DNA from: Streptomyces sp. NBC_01288
GTDB lineage: Bacteria > Actinomycetota > Actinomycetes > Streptomycetales > Streptomycetaceae
DNA length: 64,000 bases
Direction: 5' to 3'
Assembly (NCBI RefSeq): GCF_035982055.1
Contig: NZ_CP108427.1
Coordinates: forward strand, 10,291,001-10,355,000
The notes beneath the pieces were generated by a model. It was not told the origin of the DNA and ran no database searches. It saw only the letters and a list, made by a program, of their open reading frames with translations. Below are positions 26,108 through 34,144 of the stretch, in pieces; the stretch's first letter is position 1; each line of letters starts with the position of its first letter. A program made the position numbers and the translations under genes.

Positions 26108-27079
26108 GTGTCCCCGGATCCGATTCCGATCAATCGTCTGGCCCGGCATACCGCCGGGCCGGACACGACAAAGACAGCGGCCACCATCATGCTCGGCCTC
26201 GCCGTCAAGGATTTGCGTGACGAGGTCGGTCTGACGCAGAAAGAGCTGGCGAAGGCCACCCACGTTTCGAACTCGACCATCAGTCGACTTGAGAATGCCG
26301 ATTCCACGCCCGAGGGGCGCACGGTCGAAGCGGTGATGGCCTATCTGAAACTCGACGGGCCGGCACGGAACAAGTTGTCGATGTTGTTCTCCCGTGCCCA
26401 GGAACCGGAATGGTTCCAGAACAGGTTCGACGACTGCGCCCCCGACTACCTGCGGCGGCTCCTCGGCCTCGAATCCGTCGCGATCGGGCTCACCACGTAT
26501 GACGTGCGCCTGGTGTCGGGCCTGCTACAGACTCCCGAGTACGCGAGCTGCATCCTCCGCACAGGCCTGCACCTCACGGAGTGGGACAGTCCGGAGATGG
26601 AGCTACGGGTGGCCATGCGCCGGGAGCGCCAGGAGCGGGTCTTCGACCAGACCGAGCCGCCGCGCTGTGTGTTCCTCATGGACGAGTCCGTCCTGCTGCG
26701 GAGAGCAGGCTCGGACCAGGTGATGCGCGACCAGATGCTCCACCTCGCGGAGATGGCCCGGCTCCCGCACATCACCATCCGGTTCGTGCTCCTCGACCGG
26801 ATGATCGCGGGCAACGAGGCATCGATGGCGGGCGGCATGGCCCACCTCCAGTTCGGCCGCGGCGGCCTGCCCGACCTCGTCTACGTCGAGGGCTACCGCA
26901 AGGCCGACTACTACAACAAGCCCGCGCTGAGCGCCGAGGAGCGGGCGAAACCCTGGCCGACGAAGGAGAACGACTTCGAGCGGCACCTCCAGCTCCTGCT
27001 GCGCATCCAGGGCGAGGCGTGTGCCTCACCCATGGAGAGCCGGCGCATGCTGAACGAGGCCGTCGAGCGGTACTCCTAG
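26108..27079 (+). CDS. XRE-family HTH regulator with DUF5753 domain
   Basis: The 323-residue protein has an N-terminal Cro/C1-type helix-turn-helix (about 32-85, with LTQKELAKATHVSNSTISRL) and a DUF5753 domain of about 180 residues including YDVRLVSGLLQTPEYAS and GLPDLVYVEGYR. This is the standard streptomycete regulator paired with DUF397 proteins. GAGGAGAAGG precedes GTG 26108. A 17-base tandem duplication straddles the stop codon (27062-27095). Targets are not evident. Confidence 0.92.
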   Translation: MSPDPIPINRLARHTAGPDTTKTAATIMLGLAVKDLRDEVGLTQKELAKATHVSNSTISRLENADSTPEGRTVEAVMAYLKLDGPARNKLSMLFSRAQEPEWFQNRFDDCAPDYLRRLLGLESVAIGLTTYDVRLVSGLLQTPEYASCILRTGLHLTEWDSPEMELRVAMRRERQERVFDQTEPPRCVFLMDESVLLRRAGSDQVMRDQMLHLAEMARLPHITIRFVLLDRMIAGNEASMAGGMAHLQFGRGGLPDLVYVEGYRKADYYNKPALSAEERAKPWPTKENDFERHLQLLLRIQGEACASPMESRRMLNEAVERYS

Positions 27080-27095
27080 TCGAGCGTTACTCCTA
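27062..27095. repeat. 17-base tandem duplication across the XRE stop codon
   Basis: GTCGAGCGGTACTCCTA at 27062-27078 is followed at once by the same sequence with one substitution (G to T). The first copy encodes Val-Glu-Arg-Tyr-Ser and the TAG stop; the second would encode the same ending with TAA in another phase. Confidence 0.85.
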
Positions 27096-27120
27096 ATCGC
27101 TGCCGCTGAGCCGGGTCAGG

Positions 27121-27927
27121 CTATTGCCGGGGTGGCACCTTCCCCAGGCCGCCGTACTCCGTCCACTCGATGCTGCGTTGGCGCTGCTGGAGCTCGGAGT
27201 CGGGCCGCCAGTCGGTCACGTCGACGAGTCCCGGGTCCTCCACGACGAGCCGGTCGAAGATCTCGTCCACGTCCGCCTTCTCCCGGACCCTGCCCCAATT
27301 GCCCCCGGTCTGGACCCGCATGAGTTCGGTGACGTCGTCGCGGACCTTGGCATCGTCGCTCACGAGCTGGCACACGACGACGAAGCTGCCCGGGACGAGC
27401 CGGTCAACGACCCGCTCCACAAAGGCCTTTGGGCCGGCGCTGTCCGGCAGGCAGTGCAGTACGGAGTTGAACAGGGCGGCCGCCGGCTCGGTGAAGTCGA
27501 TGAGCCGGGTGAAGTCCGGGTGACCGAAGATGGTGTCGGTGTCCGTCATGTCGACCGACAGGATCGCCGTGTTGTCGTTCTCGTTGAGCAGGGACTGGCC
27601 CAGCGACAGGACGACGGGATCGTTGTCGATATAGACGACGTGGGATTCGGGGGCGATCTCCTGCGCGATCTGGTGCACGTTGCGCTGCGTCGGAAGGCCC
27701 GAGCCGAAATCGATGAACTGCCTTATCCCGTGCTCCTCGGCCAGCACCCGGACCACGCGTTGGAGGAACCACCGGTTGTTCAGCGCGATCTCACGCGAGG
27801 TGGGTGCCACCTCCAGCAACAACTCGCAGGCATTCCGGTCCGCTTCGAAGTTGTTGCTGCCACCCAGCAGCCAGTCGTACATCCGCGCCGCGCTGGGCAA
27901 CGACAGATCGACATGATTGTGCTCCAC
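27121..27927 (-). CDS. DUF574/SAM-dependent methyltransferase (paralogue 1)
   Basis: This 268-residue protein belongs to the DUF574 methyltransferase family abundant in streptomycetes. Motifs are AARMYDWLLGGSNNFEADR near the start, FIDFGSGLPTQRNVHQIA (SAM-binding glycine loop), VVYIDNDPVVL and the terminal part with EWTEYGGLG. GTG 27927 was preferred because AGGGGA lies ten bases upstream and it matches the paralogue in length; the frame is open to 28008. Substrates are not known for the family. It converges on the XRE gene. Confidence 0.87.
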   Translation of the reverse strand: MEHNHVDLSLPSAARMYDWLLGGSNNFEADRNACELLLEVAPTSREIALNNRWFLQRVVRVLAEEHGIRQFIDFGSGLPTQRNVHQIAQEIAPESHVVYIDNDPVVLSLGQSLLNENDNTAILSVDMTDTDTIFGHPDFTRLIDFTEPAAALFNSVLHCLPDSAGPKAFVERVVDRLVPGSFVVVCQLVSDDAKVRDDVTELMRVQTGGNWGRVREKADVDEIFDRLVVEDPGLVDVTDWRPDSELQQRQRSIEWTEYGGLGKVPPRQ

Positions 27928-28113
27928 CAACGGCCCGTCCCCTCGCCGAATCCGCCCCATCCGAAGTGGAGTTGCCCATCCTAGGAGGGCAGCAGGCGAC
28001 CGCACCACCGCTGGTTCGGGTGAACCGTGGCGCAGGTTGGCGAAAGGTGGCGGATCGGAGCGTCCGCAAGGAGACCGCGTACGCCGGGAGGGGCAGAGGG
28101 GGCACCGGAGCGG

Positions 28114-28551
28114 TCAGGGATGCCTCAAGGGCGCCTCCGCACCGACGAGTTGGGGGAAGGTCCGCCGCGCGGCGGCGAGGGCCGCTTCGACCGCGGACGG
28201 CTCGACGCCCATCAACTCGGCCGCCTCGGCTAGGGAGAACCCCAGCCGGCGGCACAACACCACACTGTCCGCACACGCGTTGGGGAGCCGCTGGTACAGC
28301 ATGGTCAGGACCGGGTCCTGGCCCGCGGCACGCTCGCCCCGCCGCTCGACCTGACGGCGGAGTTCTTCCCAGACCTCGGCCGCGGGGCAGGGCTGACACA
28401 TCAACCACTGCCAGCGATCGTGGGCGGACACCAGCGTGGCTTCCACGACCGCCGTGGAACGTGCGACCGCGGACAGCCGAGCCCTGGCATAGAGCGTGTA
28501 GCGGGGGCGGTTCCGTTCGGCGAAGGCCGCGAAGCCGAGGTCCGCGATCAC
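28114..28551 (-). CDS. sigma-70 region 4-like protein
   Basis: A protein of about 145 residues. The C-terminal half resembles sigma region 4: LYQRLPNACADSVVLCRRL followed by the helix-turn-helix GFSLAEAAELMGVEPSAVEA. The N-terminal half (DLGFAAFAERNRPRYTLYAR) resembles region 2 openings of ECF-like factors but is short and lacks an obvious -10-binding helix, so this may be a sigma-like regulator rather than a working sigma factor. The frame extends to TTG 28593; GTG 28551 was chosen, and neither has a good ribosome site. Confidence 0.7.
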   Translation of the reverse strand: MIADLGFAAFAERNRPRYTLYARARLSAVARSTAVVEATLVSAHDRWQWLMCQPCPAAEVWEELRRQVERRGERAAGQDPVLTMLYQRLPNACADSVVLCRRLGFSLAEAAELMGVEPSAVEAALAAARRTFPQLVGAEAPLRHP

Positions 28552-28593
28552 CGGATCGACCGCCGATGACGGGGAGTCGATCCCGGTGCGCAA

Positions 28594-28968
28594 TGCCGCG
28601 AGTTCGACCCGGAATTCTCGACCCGGTTACCCTGCATCGGGGCTGCTACCGTGAATGTGCCCGGAGGGCAGCCGCAGGCGCCCTCGACGAATCGGCTCGT
28701 CCATTTGGTTGTTTCCTTGTCGATCTGCTTCGTCCCCGGGGATGTGATTGAGCACTTTCCCGGGCGGGTCCTTTGTGGACCTGGAAGGAAACTACCCCCC
28801 AGGGCTAGGCAGTTGAGCTGCCCCTGCCCTCCATGCAAAGTCATTTTTGCGCACTAAACATCGCGGTCGGGAAAAGTCGAATTCCTTCGCCTCTCGATCC
28901 TATTCGGCGACGAAAGGGGCGCCTTGTCTCCCCTTCGATCATTTTCGATCAGCCCGGCCGGACGGTTC
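28594..28968. other. 375-base gap with one possible tiny ORF and AT-rich stretch
   Basis: Between the sigma-like gene and the carbonic anhydrase pseudogene there is no clear gene. A 25-codon minus-strand frame (28704 to 28627) has AAGGAAA before its ATG and may be a leader for the sigma-like gene. Around 28845-28960 the GC content drops, and TTCGATCA occurs twice (28934-28941 and 28944-28951), suggesting promoter sequence. Confidence 0.5.
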
Positions 28969-29378
28969 TCAACCGACTTTGTTGAGCTTCCCGGTGGCCA
29001 CGTCGAAAACGAAGCCCCTGATGCGGTCCTTGTGCACGATGGAGGGATCGGCCCTGATACGGGCGATCGACTGTCGTACGTCGGCGTCCAGATCGGTGTA
29101 GGCCTCCGCCGCCCAGGACGGGCGGATACCGGTGTCCTCCTCGACCGCAGCCTTGAAGCCGTCGTCCGTGAAGGTCAGCATGCCGCAGTCCGTGTGGTGG
29201 ATGAGGATGATCTCCTCGGCGCCCAGGAGCCGTTGGCTGATCGCGAGCGAGCGGATCTCGTCCTGCGTGATGACACCGCCCGCGTTGCGGATGACGTGGG
29301 CCTCGCCCTTGTTCGCGGGCCCTCGAAGGTCTCGGCGTAACGGGTGTTGTTGGCCAGCAGTTCATCGGTCACGGACAT
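28969..29378 (-). pseudogene. beta-carbonic anhydrase, disrupted by an internal deletion
   Basis: The start (MSVTDELLANNTRYAETFEG, from ATG 29378) and the rest (GEAHVIRNAGGVITQDEI, HHTDCGMLTF, RGFVFDVATGKLNKVG) are excellent carbonic anhydrase sequence, but they are in different frames. The stretch between them, about 27 residues in intact relatives, is missing. It contains the CMDAR-type motif with the first zinc Cys and the catalytic Asp/Arg pair, so no active enzyme can be made. The junction is near 29315 at GGCCCGCGAACAAGG. GTCCACC upstream is a poor ribosome site. An assembly error would have to be a deletion of tens of bases. Confidence 0.85.
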
Positions 29379-29619
29379 GGTGGACCTCGGTTCTCGTCTC
29401 GTGTGTTCTCAGCGGTGCTGTGCGGGAGTCGGGGACGGCGCACGGCAACAGAACAGGTCGAAGACGTGGACACGACGCGAGGGCCAGAAGCCCGTCAGCG
29501 TGGTGGCGAAGGTCTGCACCCGACCAGTGAACCCTCCGCCACCGCAGACTGGCAAGCAACGGCCGGCCGCATCGGTCTCCCGGCCCGCCGTACAACCTAC
29601 GGATCACGGAGGAACGCTC

Positions 29620-30444
29620 ATGAGCACCTTCCCCACCGCGCGAGACGTCAGGACCACCCCCGAAGGCATCCTTTGGGAGCCGAGCCCACGCTGGGTGCGC
29701 GGCCGCAAGGGCGACACCACCGTCGTGGACAGCAGGCACCCCGTCCTCGTATGGGAACCGGCCGTACCCGTCCCGACGTACGCCTTCCCGCACGACGAGG
29801 TCCGCGAGGACCTGCTCCACCCGGCGAAGAACCCGCGGATCGGCAAGCACACCGGATCACGCGTCTTCTACGACCTCGAAATCGGCGGCGAGCTGGTGGA
29901 GAACGCGGCCTGGACCTATCCCGCCGACGACCTGGCCGGGTACATCGCCTTCGAGTGGTTCCGGCGGGTCGGGCGGGGCCTGGACCACTGGTACGAGGAG
30001 GAGGAAGAGATCTTCATCCACCCCCGTGACCCGCACAAGCGAGTCGACGCCATCCCCAGCGGCCGTCACGTCCGGGTCGAGATCGACGGCACGGTCGTCG
30101 CCGACACCCGCCGCCCGGTCCTGCTCTTCGAGACCGGTCTCCCGACCCGGTACTACATCCCGCGCGAAGACGTCCGGCTGGATCTGTTCGAGCCGACCGG
30201 CCACAGCACCGGGTGCCCCTACAAGGGCACCGCCACGTACTGGTCGTGGCGGGGCGAGGCCGGCGTTTCCGGTGTCCTGGCGAACATCGTCTGGAGCTAT
30301 CCGGAGCCGTTGCCCGCGGTCGGCGCCGTGACGGATCTGCTCGCCTTCTACAACGAGGCGGTCGACATCTTCGTGGACGGCGAGATCGTGGAGCGCCCGG
30401 TCACGCCCTTCACCGAGGCGTTCTCGGAGCAGTCGCCGGCGTGA
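29620..30444 (+). CDS. DUF427-domain protein (tandem)
   Basis: The 274-residue protein has two DUF427 units, one per half. Each has a DTR/DSRHPVL-like strand (VVDSRHPVLVWEPAVPVPTY and VVADTRRPVLLFETGLPTRY), a Y-IPREDV or AFPHDEV segment and an AWTYPADDL or VWSYPEP turn. The family has a compact beta fold of unclear function and is common in actinobacteria and proteobacteria. GGAGGAA precedes ATG 29620. It is transcribed away from the disrupted carbonic anhydrase gene and has no clear operon partner. Confidence 0.9.
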   Translation: MSTFPTARDVRTTPEGILWEPSPRWVRGRKGDTTVVDSRHPVLVWEPAVPVPTYAFPHDEVREDLLHPAKNPRIGKHTGSRVFYDLEIGGELVENAAWTYPADDLAGYIAFEWFRRVGRGLDHWYEEEEEIFIHPRDPHKRVDAIPSGRHVRVEIDGTVVADTRRPVLLFETGLPTRYYIPREDVRLDLFEPTGHSTGCPYKGTATYWSWRGEAGVSGVLANIVWSYPEPLPAVGAVTDLLAFYNEAVDIFVDGEIVERPVTPFTEAFSEQSPA

Positions 30445-30578
30445 CGGTACCGGTGAAGTCCAGCCCCGTTGGTTCGAGTCGAGGTGAAACACCGCCAACC
30501 GGGCAGTCGACACCTTGCACATGCCTCTTCGATGGCTGTCGTGCTCCGGAACCGTCAAAGGGATGTTGAAGGACATTG

Positions 30579-31406
30579 ATGGAGAGTCACAAAAAGGATG
30601 AGAAAAAGCATGCACCGAAGCGCAAGGTGCTCGACCTGACCGTTGTGCAGGTGGTGGCGAGTGCGCTTGCCACCGTGGTGGGCGCGGTGCTGGCGTCCAT
30701 GCTGGGGGTGACGGGGACGATCATCGGCGCCGCCGTGGTCAGTACCAGCGCCACCACCGGCGCGGCGGTCTTCCAGCACGCCTTCCGACGGACGGGCGAG
30801 GGGATCCGCAGAAGGGTGCCGTCGGTGGCGCTCGCGCTGACACCTAGTGAGGAGCGGGCCGTGCAACGCGCGGACGCCCGGGCGGCGTTCGCGTTACGGG
30901 GCGACACCTCGGCCGGTGCCGCGACACCGGCCGACGACCCCTCCGGCGAACCCGAGGACGCCACCGCCGACGACGAATCGGTGACCACCTACCGGGCCAC
31001 GTCCGGCTCCTTCTGGAGGTCCATCGGCTGGAAGAAGTTCGCCCTGGCGACCGGCCTGGTGTTCGCCCTGGCGATGGTCACGGTGACCGCGGCGGAGCTC
31101 GTCATGGGCAAGCCGATCGCGGCCGCGGTCAGGAACGAATCCGGCAACGGCACGTCTCTGGGCGGCGGTTCGGCCGGAAAGAGCGCTCCCGCACAGAGCC
31201 CGACACCCACGCCGCTGACGTCCAGCAGCGCGGGGTCGTACTCGGGCGGCACCGCCTCGCCGTCCGCGAGCGCGAAGCCGGAGACCAGCTCCAGCTCCGG
31301 TGCCGAACCGAGCCACAGCGCCGCCTCCAGCCCCGCGGCCTCGGCGTCGAGCGTGCCGTCGGCGAGCGGTGACACCCTGAACAGCTCCGGCGCCACCGCC
31401 CGTTGA
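30579..31406 (+). CDS. membrane protein with Ser/Thr/Pro-rich tail
   Basis: A 275-residue protein of unknown function. A lysine-rich N-terminus (residues 1-16) precedes two close hydrophobic stretches at about 21-42 and 44-65, a soluble loop of about 85 residues, and another TM helix at about 152-174. The last 100 residues are low-complexity Ser, Ala, Pro and Thr, probably extended outside the membrane. GAAGGA precedes ATG 30579. Codon bias is fully Streptomyces-like. It converges with the repeat-containing membrane protein gene, leaving only 12 bases between the stops. Confidence 0.8.
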   Translation: MESHKKDEKKHAPKRKVLDLTVVQVVASALATVVGAVLASMLGVTGTIIGAAVVSTSATTGAAVFQHAFRRTGEGIRRRVPSVALALTPSEERAVQRADARAAFALRGDTSAGAATPADDPSGEPEDATADDESVTTYRATSGSFWRSIGWKKFALATGLVFALAMVTVTAAELVMGKPIAAAVRNESGNGTSLGGGSAGKSAPAQSPTPTPLTSSSAGSYSGGTASPSASAKPETSSSSGAEPSHSAASSPAASASSVPSASGDTLNSSGATAR

Positions 31407-31418
31407 GCGGGACCGACC

Positions 31419-32579
31419 CTACTGAGGCGCCTGGTTCGCGTCGGCCAGCGCCCGGTGATCGGGATGGCCGGGCAGGTCCAGCTGTCGGCCGAACCGCCGC
31501 GAGGCGAGCAGCGCCAGCAGCGCGGTGAGCGCCGCCAGTGCGGCGAGTACGGCCATCAGCCCCGCGAACCAGGGCGGCGCGGCGGTGATCCGCAACGCCT
31601 GGGAGAGGCGTGAGGAGTGGAACCGCCCGTCGAACAACTGGAGGGCGGCCAGCGCGGCCGGCACCACCACGGACACGGCCAGCACGAACAGGCCGCCGTA
31701 CAGGATCAGCGCCGGTGCCAGCAGGACGCACAGGATCGAGACACCGAGCGCGAACCCGTAGGCGGTGCCGGAGGCTCCGTCACGGTGCACCGGGAAGTAC
31801 GACAGCCCGCACAGGATGAGCGTCGCCGCCGCGATCAGCCTCGGCCAGACCGGGGGAGCGGTACGGCGGGTGGCCGTACGCGGACGTCGTGGGCGGCGCT
31901 GACGAGCAGCCGGACGGTCATCCGCGGGTTCCGGCTCGTGCGTGTCCGCCGGGGTCCGTCCGGGCGCCTCGTACAACGGAGCCGTAGACCTGTCCGTCAT
32001 CGGTCCCGGGGCCTGGGCGGACGCGTCCTGTTCCTCGGCCAAGCGGCCGATCAACTGGACGAGTTCCTCGACGGGCCGGCCGGCCGCGGCCCGCACCGCC
32101 TCCTCGCCGCAGTGCGGTTCCACCGGAGCCCGCTGGAGCAGGGCCATCAGCCGGGTGACCTCCTCCACGGGCCGGCGTTCGGCGGCCGCGCGGATCGCCT
32201 CGTCGGCGGAGTCGGGGTTGCGCGGCGGCTGCGTCAGCAGGGTCACCAGACGCGTGATGTCCTCGACGGACCGGTCCTCACCGACCGCCCGAAGGGCGTC
32301 GACGGTGGCCTGCGCGTACTTCGGTGACTGCTCCAGCAAGGTGATGAGCTGGAGGACCTCGTCGAGCGGCCGGTCGGCGACGGCGGCATGCACCAGGCGG
32401 TGCATCGGATCGACGTTCTCGCCCTCGGTGCCGGTCTGGGCGGGACCCTCCTGCGTCGGACGTGACGTCGGCGGCGTTCCGTCGGCCGGCCCTCCGTCGG
32501 AGGGCGCGAACGCGTGGGCCGCGGTGCCGTGAGGTATGTCTGGTTGGTCCGGGCTGGGCGAGAAAGAGCGGATGGTCAT
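31419..32579 (-). CDS. membrane protein with 33-residue repeats
   Basis: The 386-residue protein has three regions: a low-complexity N-terminus (1-65), a repeat array (69-182) and a C-terminal membrane part. Repeats start at 69, 102, 135 and 168, with period 33, and follow the pattern (D/R)RP(V/L)(E/D)E(V/I)-x2-L(I/V/M)-x-LL-x-(Q/S)-x-P, ending A-(I/V/L)-RA. The last unit is truncated. A basic stretch (222-240) precedes TM helices at about 246-264, 273-292, 294-314 and 337-359. ATG 32579 has GGAG upstream; ATG 32591 is an alternative. No family was recognised; the repeats look like short helical pairs suited to protein binding. Confidence 0.8.
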   Translation of the reverse strand: MTIRSFSPSPDQPDIPHGTAAHAFAPSDGGPADGTPPTSRPTQEGPAQTGTEGENVDPMHRLVHAAVADRPLDEVLQLITLLEQSPKYAQATVDALRAVGEDRSVEDITRLVTLLTQPPRNPDSADEAIRAAAERRPVEEVTRLMALLQRAPVEPHCGEEAVRAAAGRPVEELVQLIGRLAEEQDASAQAPGPMTDRSTAPLYEAPGRTPADTHEPEPADDRPAARQRRPRRPRTATRRTAPPVWPRLIAAATLILCGLSYFPVHRDGASGTAYGFALGVSILCVLLAPALILYGGLFVLAVSVVVPAALAALQLFDGRFHSSRLSQALRITAAPPWFAGLMAVLAALAALTALLALLASRRFGRQLDLPGHPDHRALADANQAPQ

Positions 32580-32916
32580 GCTCGGCTCCATGAAGAGGGT
32601 GATGTTGCTATCGCCCCCCGATGCGCGATGAACAAGCTGATCCAGTCCATTACTAGGCGGCCGCCCGCCACCACGCCACGCGAGTACGCCACCCGTGTGA
32701 CCCCGGCCCGCAGTCCGCCGCCTCCACGGGGCCCGCGCGCTCATCCGTTCGGTGGCCGTCTGCTCGCACCGCGCGCGGGCCGTGCGTCAGATGGAATCAA
32801 CGCGTTCCGGGGGCCGCGTGAGAAGCGGCGGACGCCGGGTACCTGGGAAATCGCCGGAAAACGGGTCGGGTACGGCCGAGCCGGACCGCACCCGCGAGGA
32901 AAGGAAGGTGAGCGCC

Positions 32917-33243
32917 GTGCCGCGAGGTTCCAGCGCGAAGCGCGAGCGTCAGTACGAGCACATCAAGGAAGGCGCCGAGAAACGAGGCGTCTCCGAGGGC
33001 AGGGCCAAGGAGATCGCCGCCCGCACCGTGAACAAGGAGCGCGCCCGCGCCGGCGAGTCCGCGACCGCGAGCAGGACATCCACCCGGGACCCGAAGTCCG
33101 CCCCGCAGCGCGGCGGCGAGCGTTCTCACAGCGGGGCGCAGGGACCGACGAAGGATCAGCTCTACGCGGAGGCCAGGAAGCGCGGTGTCGACGGCCGTTC
33201 GTCGATGAACAAGCAGCAACTGGCGAAGGCCCTCGGCTACTGA
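32917..33243 (+). CDS. plasmid stabilisation-like small basic protein with Rho_N-like end
   Basis: This 108-residue hydrophilic protein has an N-terminal segment SSAKRERQYEHIKEGAEKRG followed by AKEIAARTVNKERARAGE, resembling ChaB/plasmid-stabilisation-type proteins of streptomycetes. The C-terminal segment GPTKDQLYAEARKRGVDGRS resembles the Rho N-terminal or LEM-like helix-extended-loop-helix, which often binds nucleic acid. GTG 32917 gives the family-typical PRGSS start and has GGAAGG upstream; GTG 32908 is also in frame. No plasmid genes are near. Confidence 0.82.
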   Translation: MPRGSSAKRERQYEHIKEGAEKRGVSEGRAKEIAARTVNKERARAGESATASRTSTRDPKSAPQRGGERSHSGAQGPTKDQLYAEARKRGVDGRSSMNKQQLAKALGY

Positions 33244-33292
33244 ATCCGGCTGACCGTCGCCCTACTCAATGACCCCAAGGAGAGTGATCCCG

Positions 33293-33637
33293 ATGGCCAC
33301 CGTGACCCTCACCGGAGCGTCCAAGGAGGACGCCGCCACCGTCTTCGGCGTCCTGCGGACGGCGTTCCCCACCGACCGGCCCTCCGACGACGTGCCCAAG
33401 GAAGCGCCGGGCGACCGCGCCGCCGTATGGACCGCCGAGTTCGAGCCGACCCAGGAATGGATCCCGACCGACCCCCTTCCCCTGGAGGGCTCGGTCTCCG
33501 CCACGCTCCAGGGCGGCTACGTCGCCGTCGGCCAGCTGCGTGAGGCGCTGAACGTCGCGTTCGCCGTGGACGAGCAGGGCACGGCGTCCGGAGACCAGGA
33601 ACAGGAGGTCGACCTCAGGCTCACGTCGAAGCGGTGA
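33293..33637 (+). CDS. hypothetical 114-residue protein
   Basis: AAGGAGA nine bases before ATG 33293 gives a good start. The protein is acidic and soluble (MATVTLTGASKEDAATVFGV, then acidic stretches) and ends with a Glu/Asp-rich tail and SKR. It alternates hydrophobic and polar residues in a way typical of beta strands, but no family is recognised. It lies 49 bases after the plasmid-stabilisation-like gene and may be cotranscribed with it. A cobalamin riboswitch follows downstream, so this gene ends its unit. Confidence 0.75.
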   Translation: MATVTLTGASKEDAATVFGVLRTAFPTDRPSDDVPKEAPGDRAAVWTAEFEPTQEWIPTDPLPLEGSVSATLQGGYVAVGQLREALNVAFAVDEQGTASGDQEQEVDLRLTSKR

Positions 33638-33714
33638 CGGGAGGGGTGCCGGCAGCCAACTCCTCGCACACACACGGTGCTGTCAGGAGCAGTACGCGGA
33701 ACGGGCCTGATTGA

Positions 33715-33860
33715 CGCCCTGGAGAGACGCGCCGTACTCTCCCCCTGTAGTGATGGCATAAGGAAGCTGGTGGAATTCCAGCACGGTCGCGCCACTGTGA
33801 GCCCGCCGCCGGAAGGTGGAGGGCGAGTCAGACACTGAACCTTCACTCGCCCGTACACGC
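33715..33860 (+). promoter_or_regulatory. cobalamin riboswitch controlling cbtB-cbtA
   Basis: The core consensus is present: GGTGGAATTCCAGCACGGTC, then GCGCCACTGTGA (33769-33800), and the closing B12-box-like GAGTCAGACACTGAAC (33825-33840). Paired flanks bring the ends together. The element lies in the 255-base gap before cbtB, whose ribosome site GGAGGG lies just after it. In this class adenosylcobalamin binding lowers expression. Confidence 0.88.
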
Positions 33861-33892
33861 AAGGGACGCACGATCCCGAAGGAGGGCTCACC

Positions 33893-34108
33893 TTGAGCAG
33901 CGTTTCCACCACCCGTCCGGTGTCCACCCCGGTTGTCCTGCCGGTCTCGAAGTCGATCGTCTGGCTGGTCGGCACCGCGCTGATCGCCCTGGCCGTCTAC
34001 TACTTCGTCGGTGTCGACCAGGGCGCCGTGTCGGTGTTCGGCAACGACATGCACGTCCACGAGTTCGTCCACGACGCCCGCCACTTCCTCGGCTTCCCCT
34101 GCCACTGA
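33893..34108 (+). CDS. cbtB: CbtB, cobalt-transporter small subunit
   Basis: The 71-residue protein has one TM helix at about 22-41 (SIVWLVGTALIALAVYYFVG) and a His-rich C-terminus (DMHVHEFVHDARHFLGFPCH), the metal-binding hallmark of CbtB. CbtA and CbtB form a predicted cobalt transporter found behind cobalamin riboswitches. The start is TTG 33893, supported by GGAGGG upstream; no better start is available. cbtA begins 36 bases later. The riboswitch upstream implies expression when cobalamin is low. Confidence 0.9.
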   Translation: MSSVSTTRPVSTPVVLPVSKSIVWLVGTALIALAVYYFVGVDQGAVSVFGNDMHVHEFVHDARHFLGFPCH

Positions 34109-34144
34109 CCCTCCGCCGGCACCTGGACGTACGGACAACTCGAC

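Noticed and set aside
30455-30520. tRNA-like GGTTCGAGTC sequence
   Set aside because: A T-arm-like string is present but no acceptor stem, D-arm or anticodon arm can be built around it.
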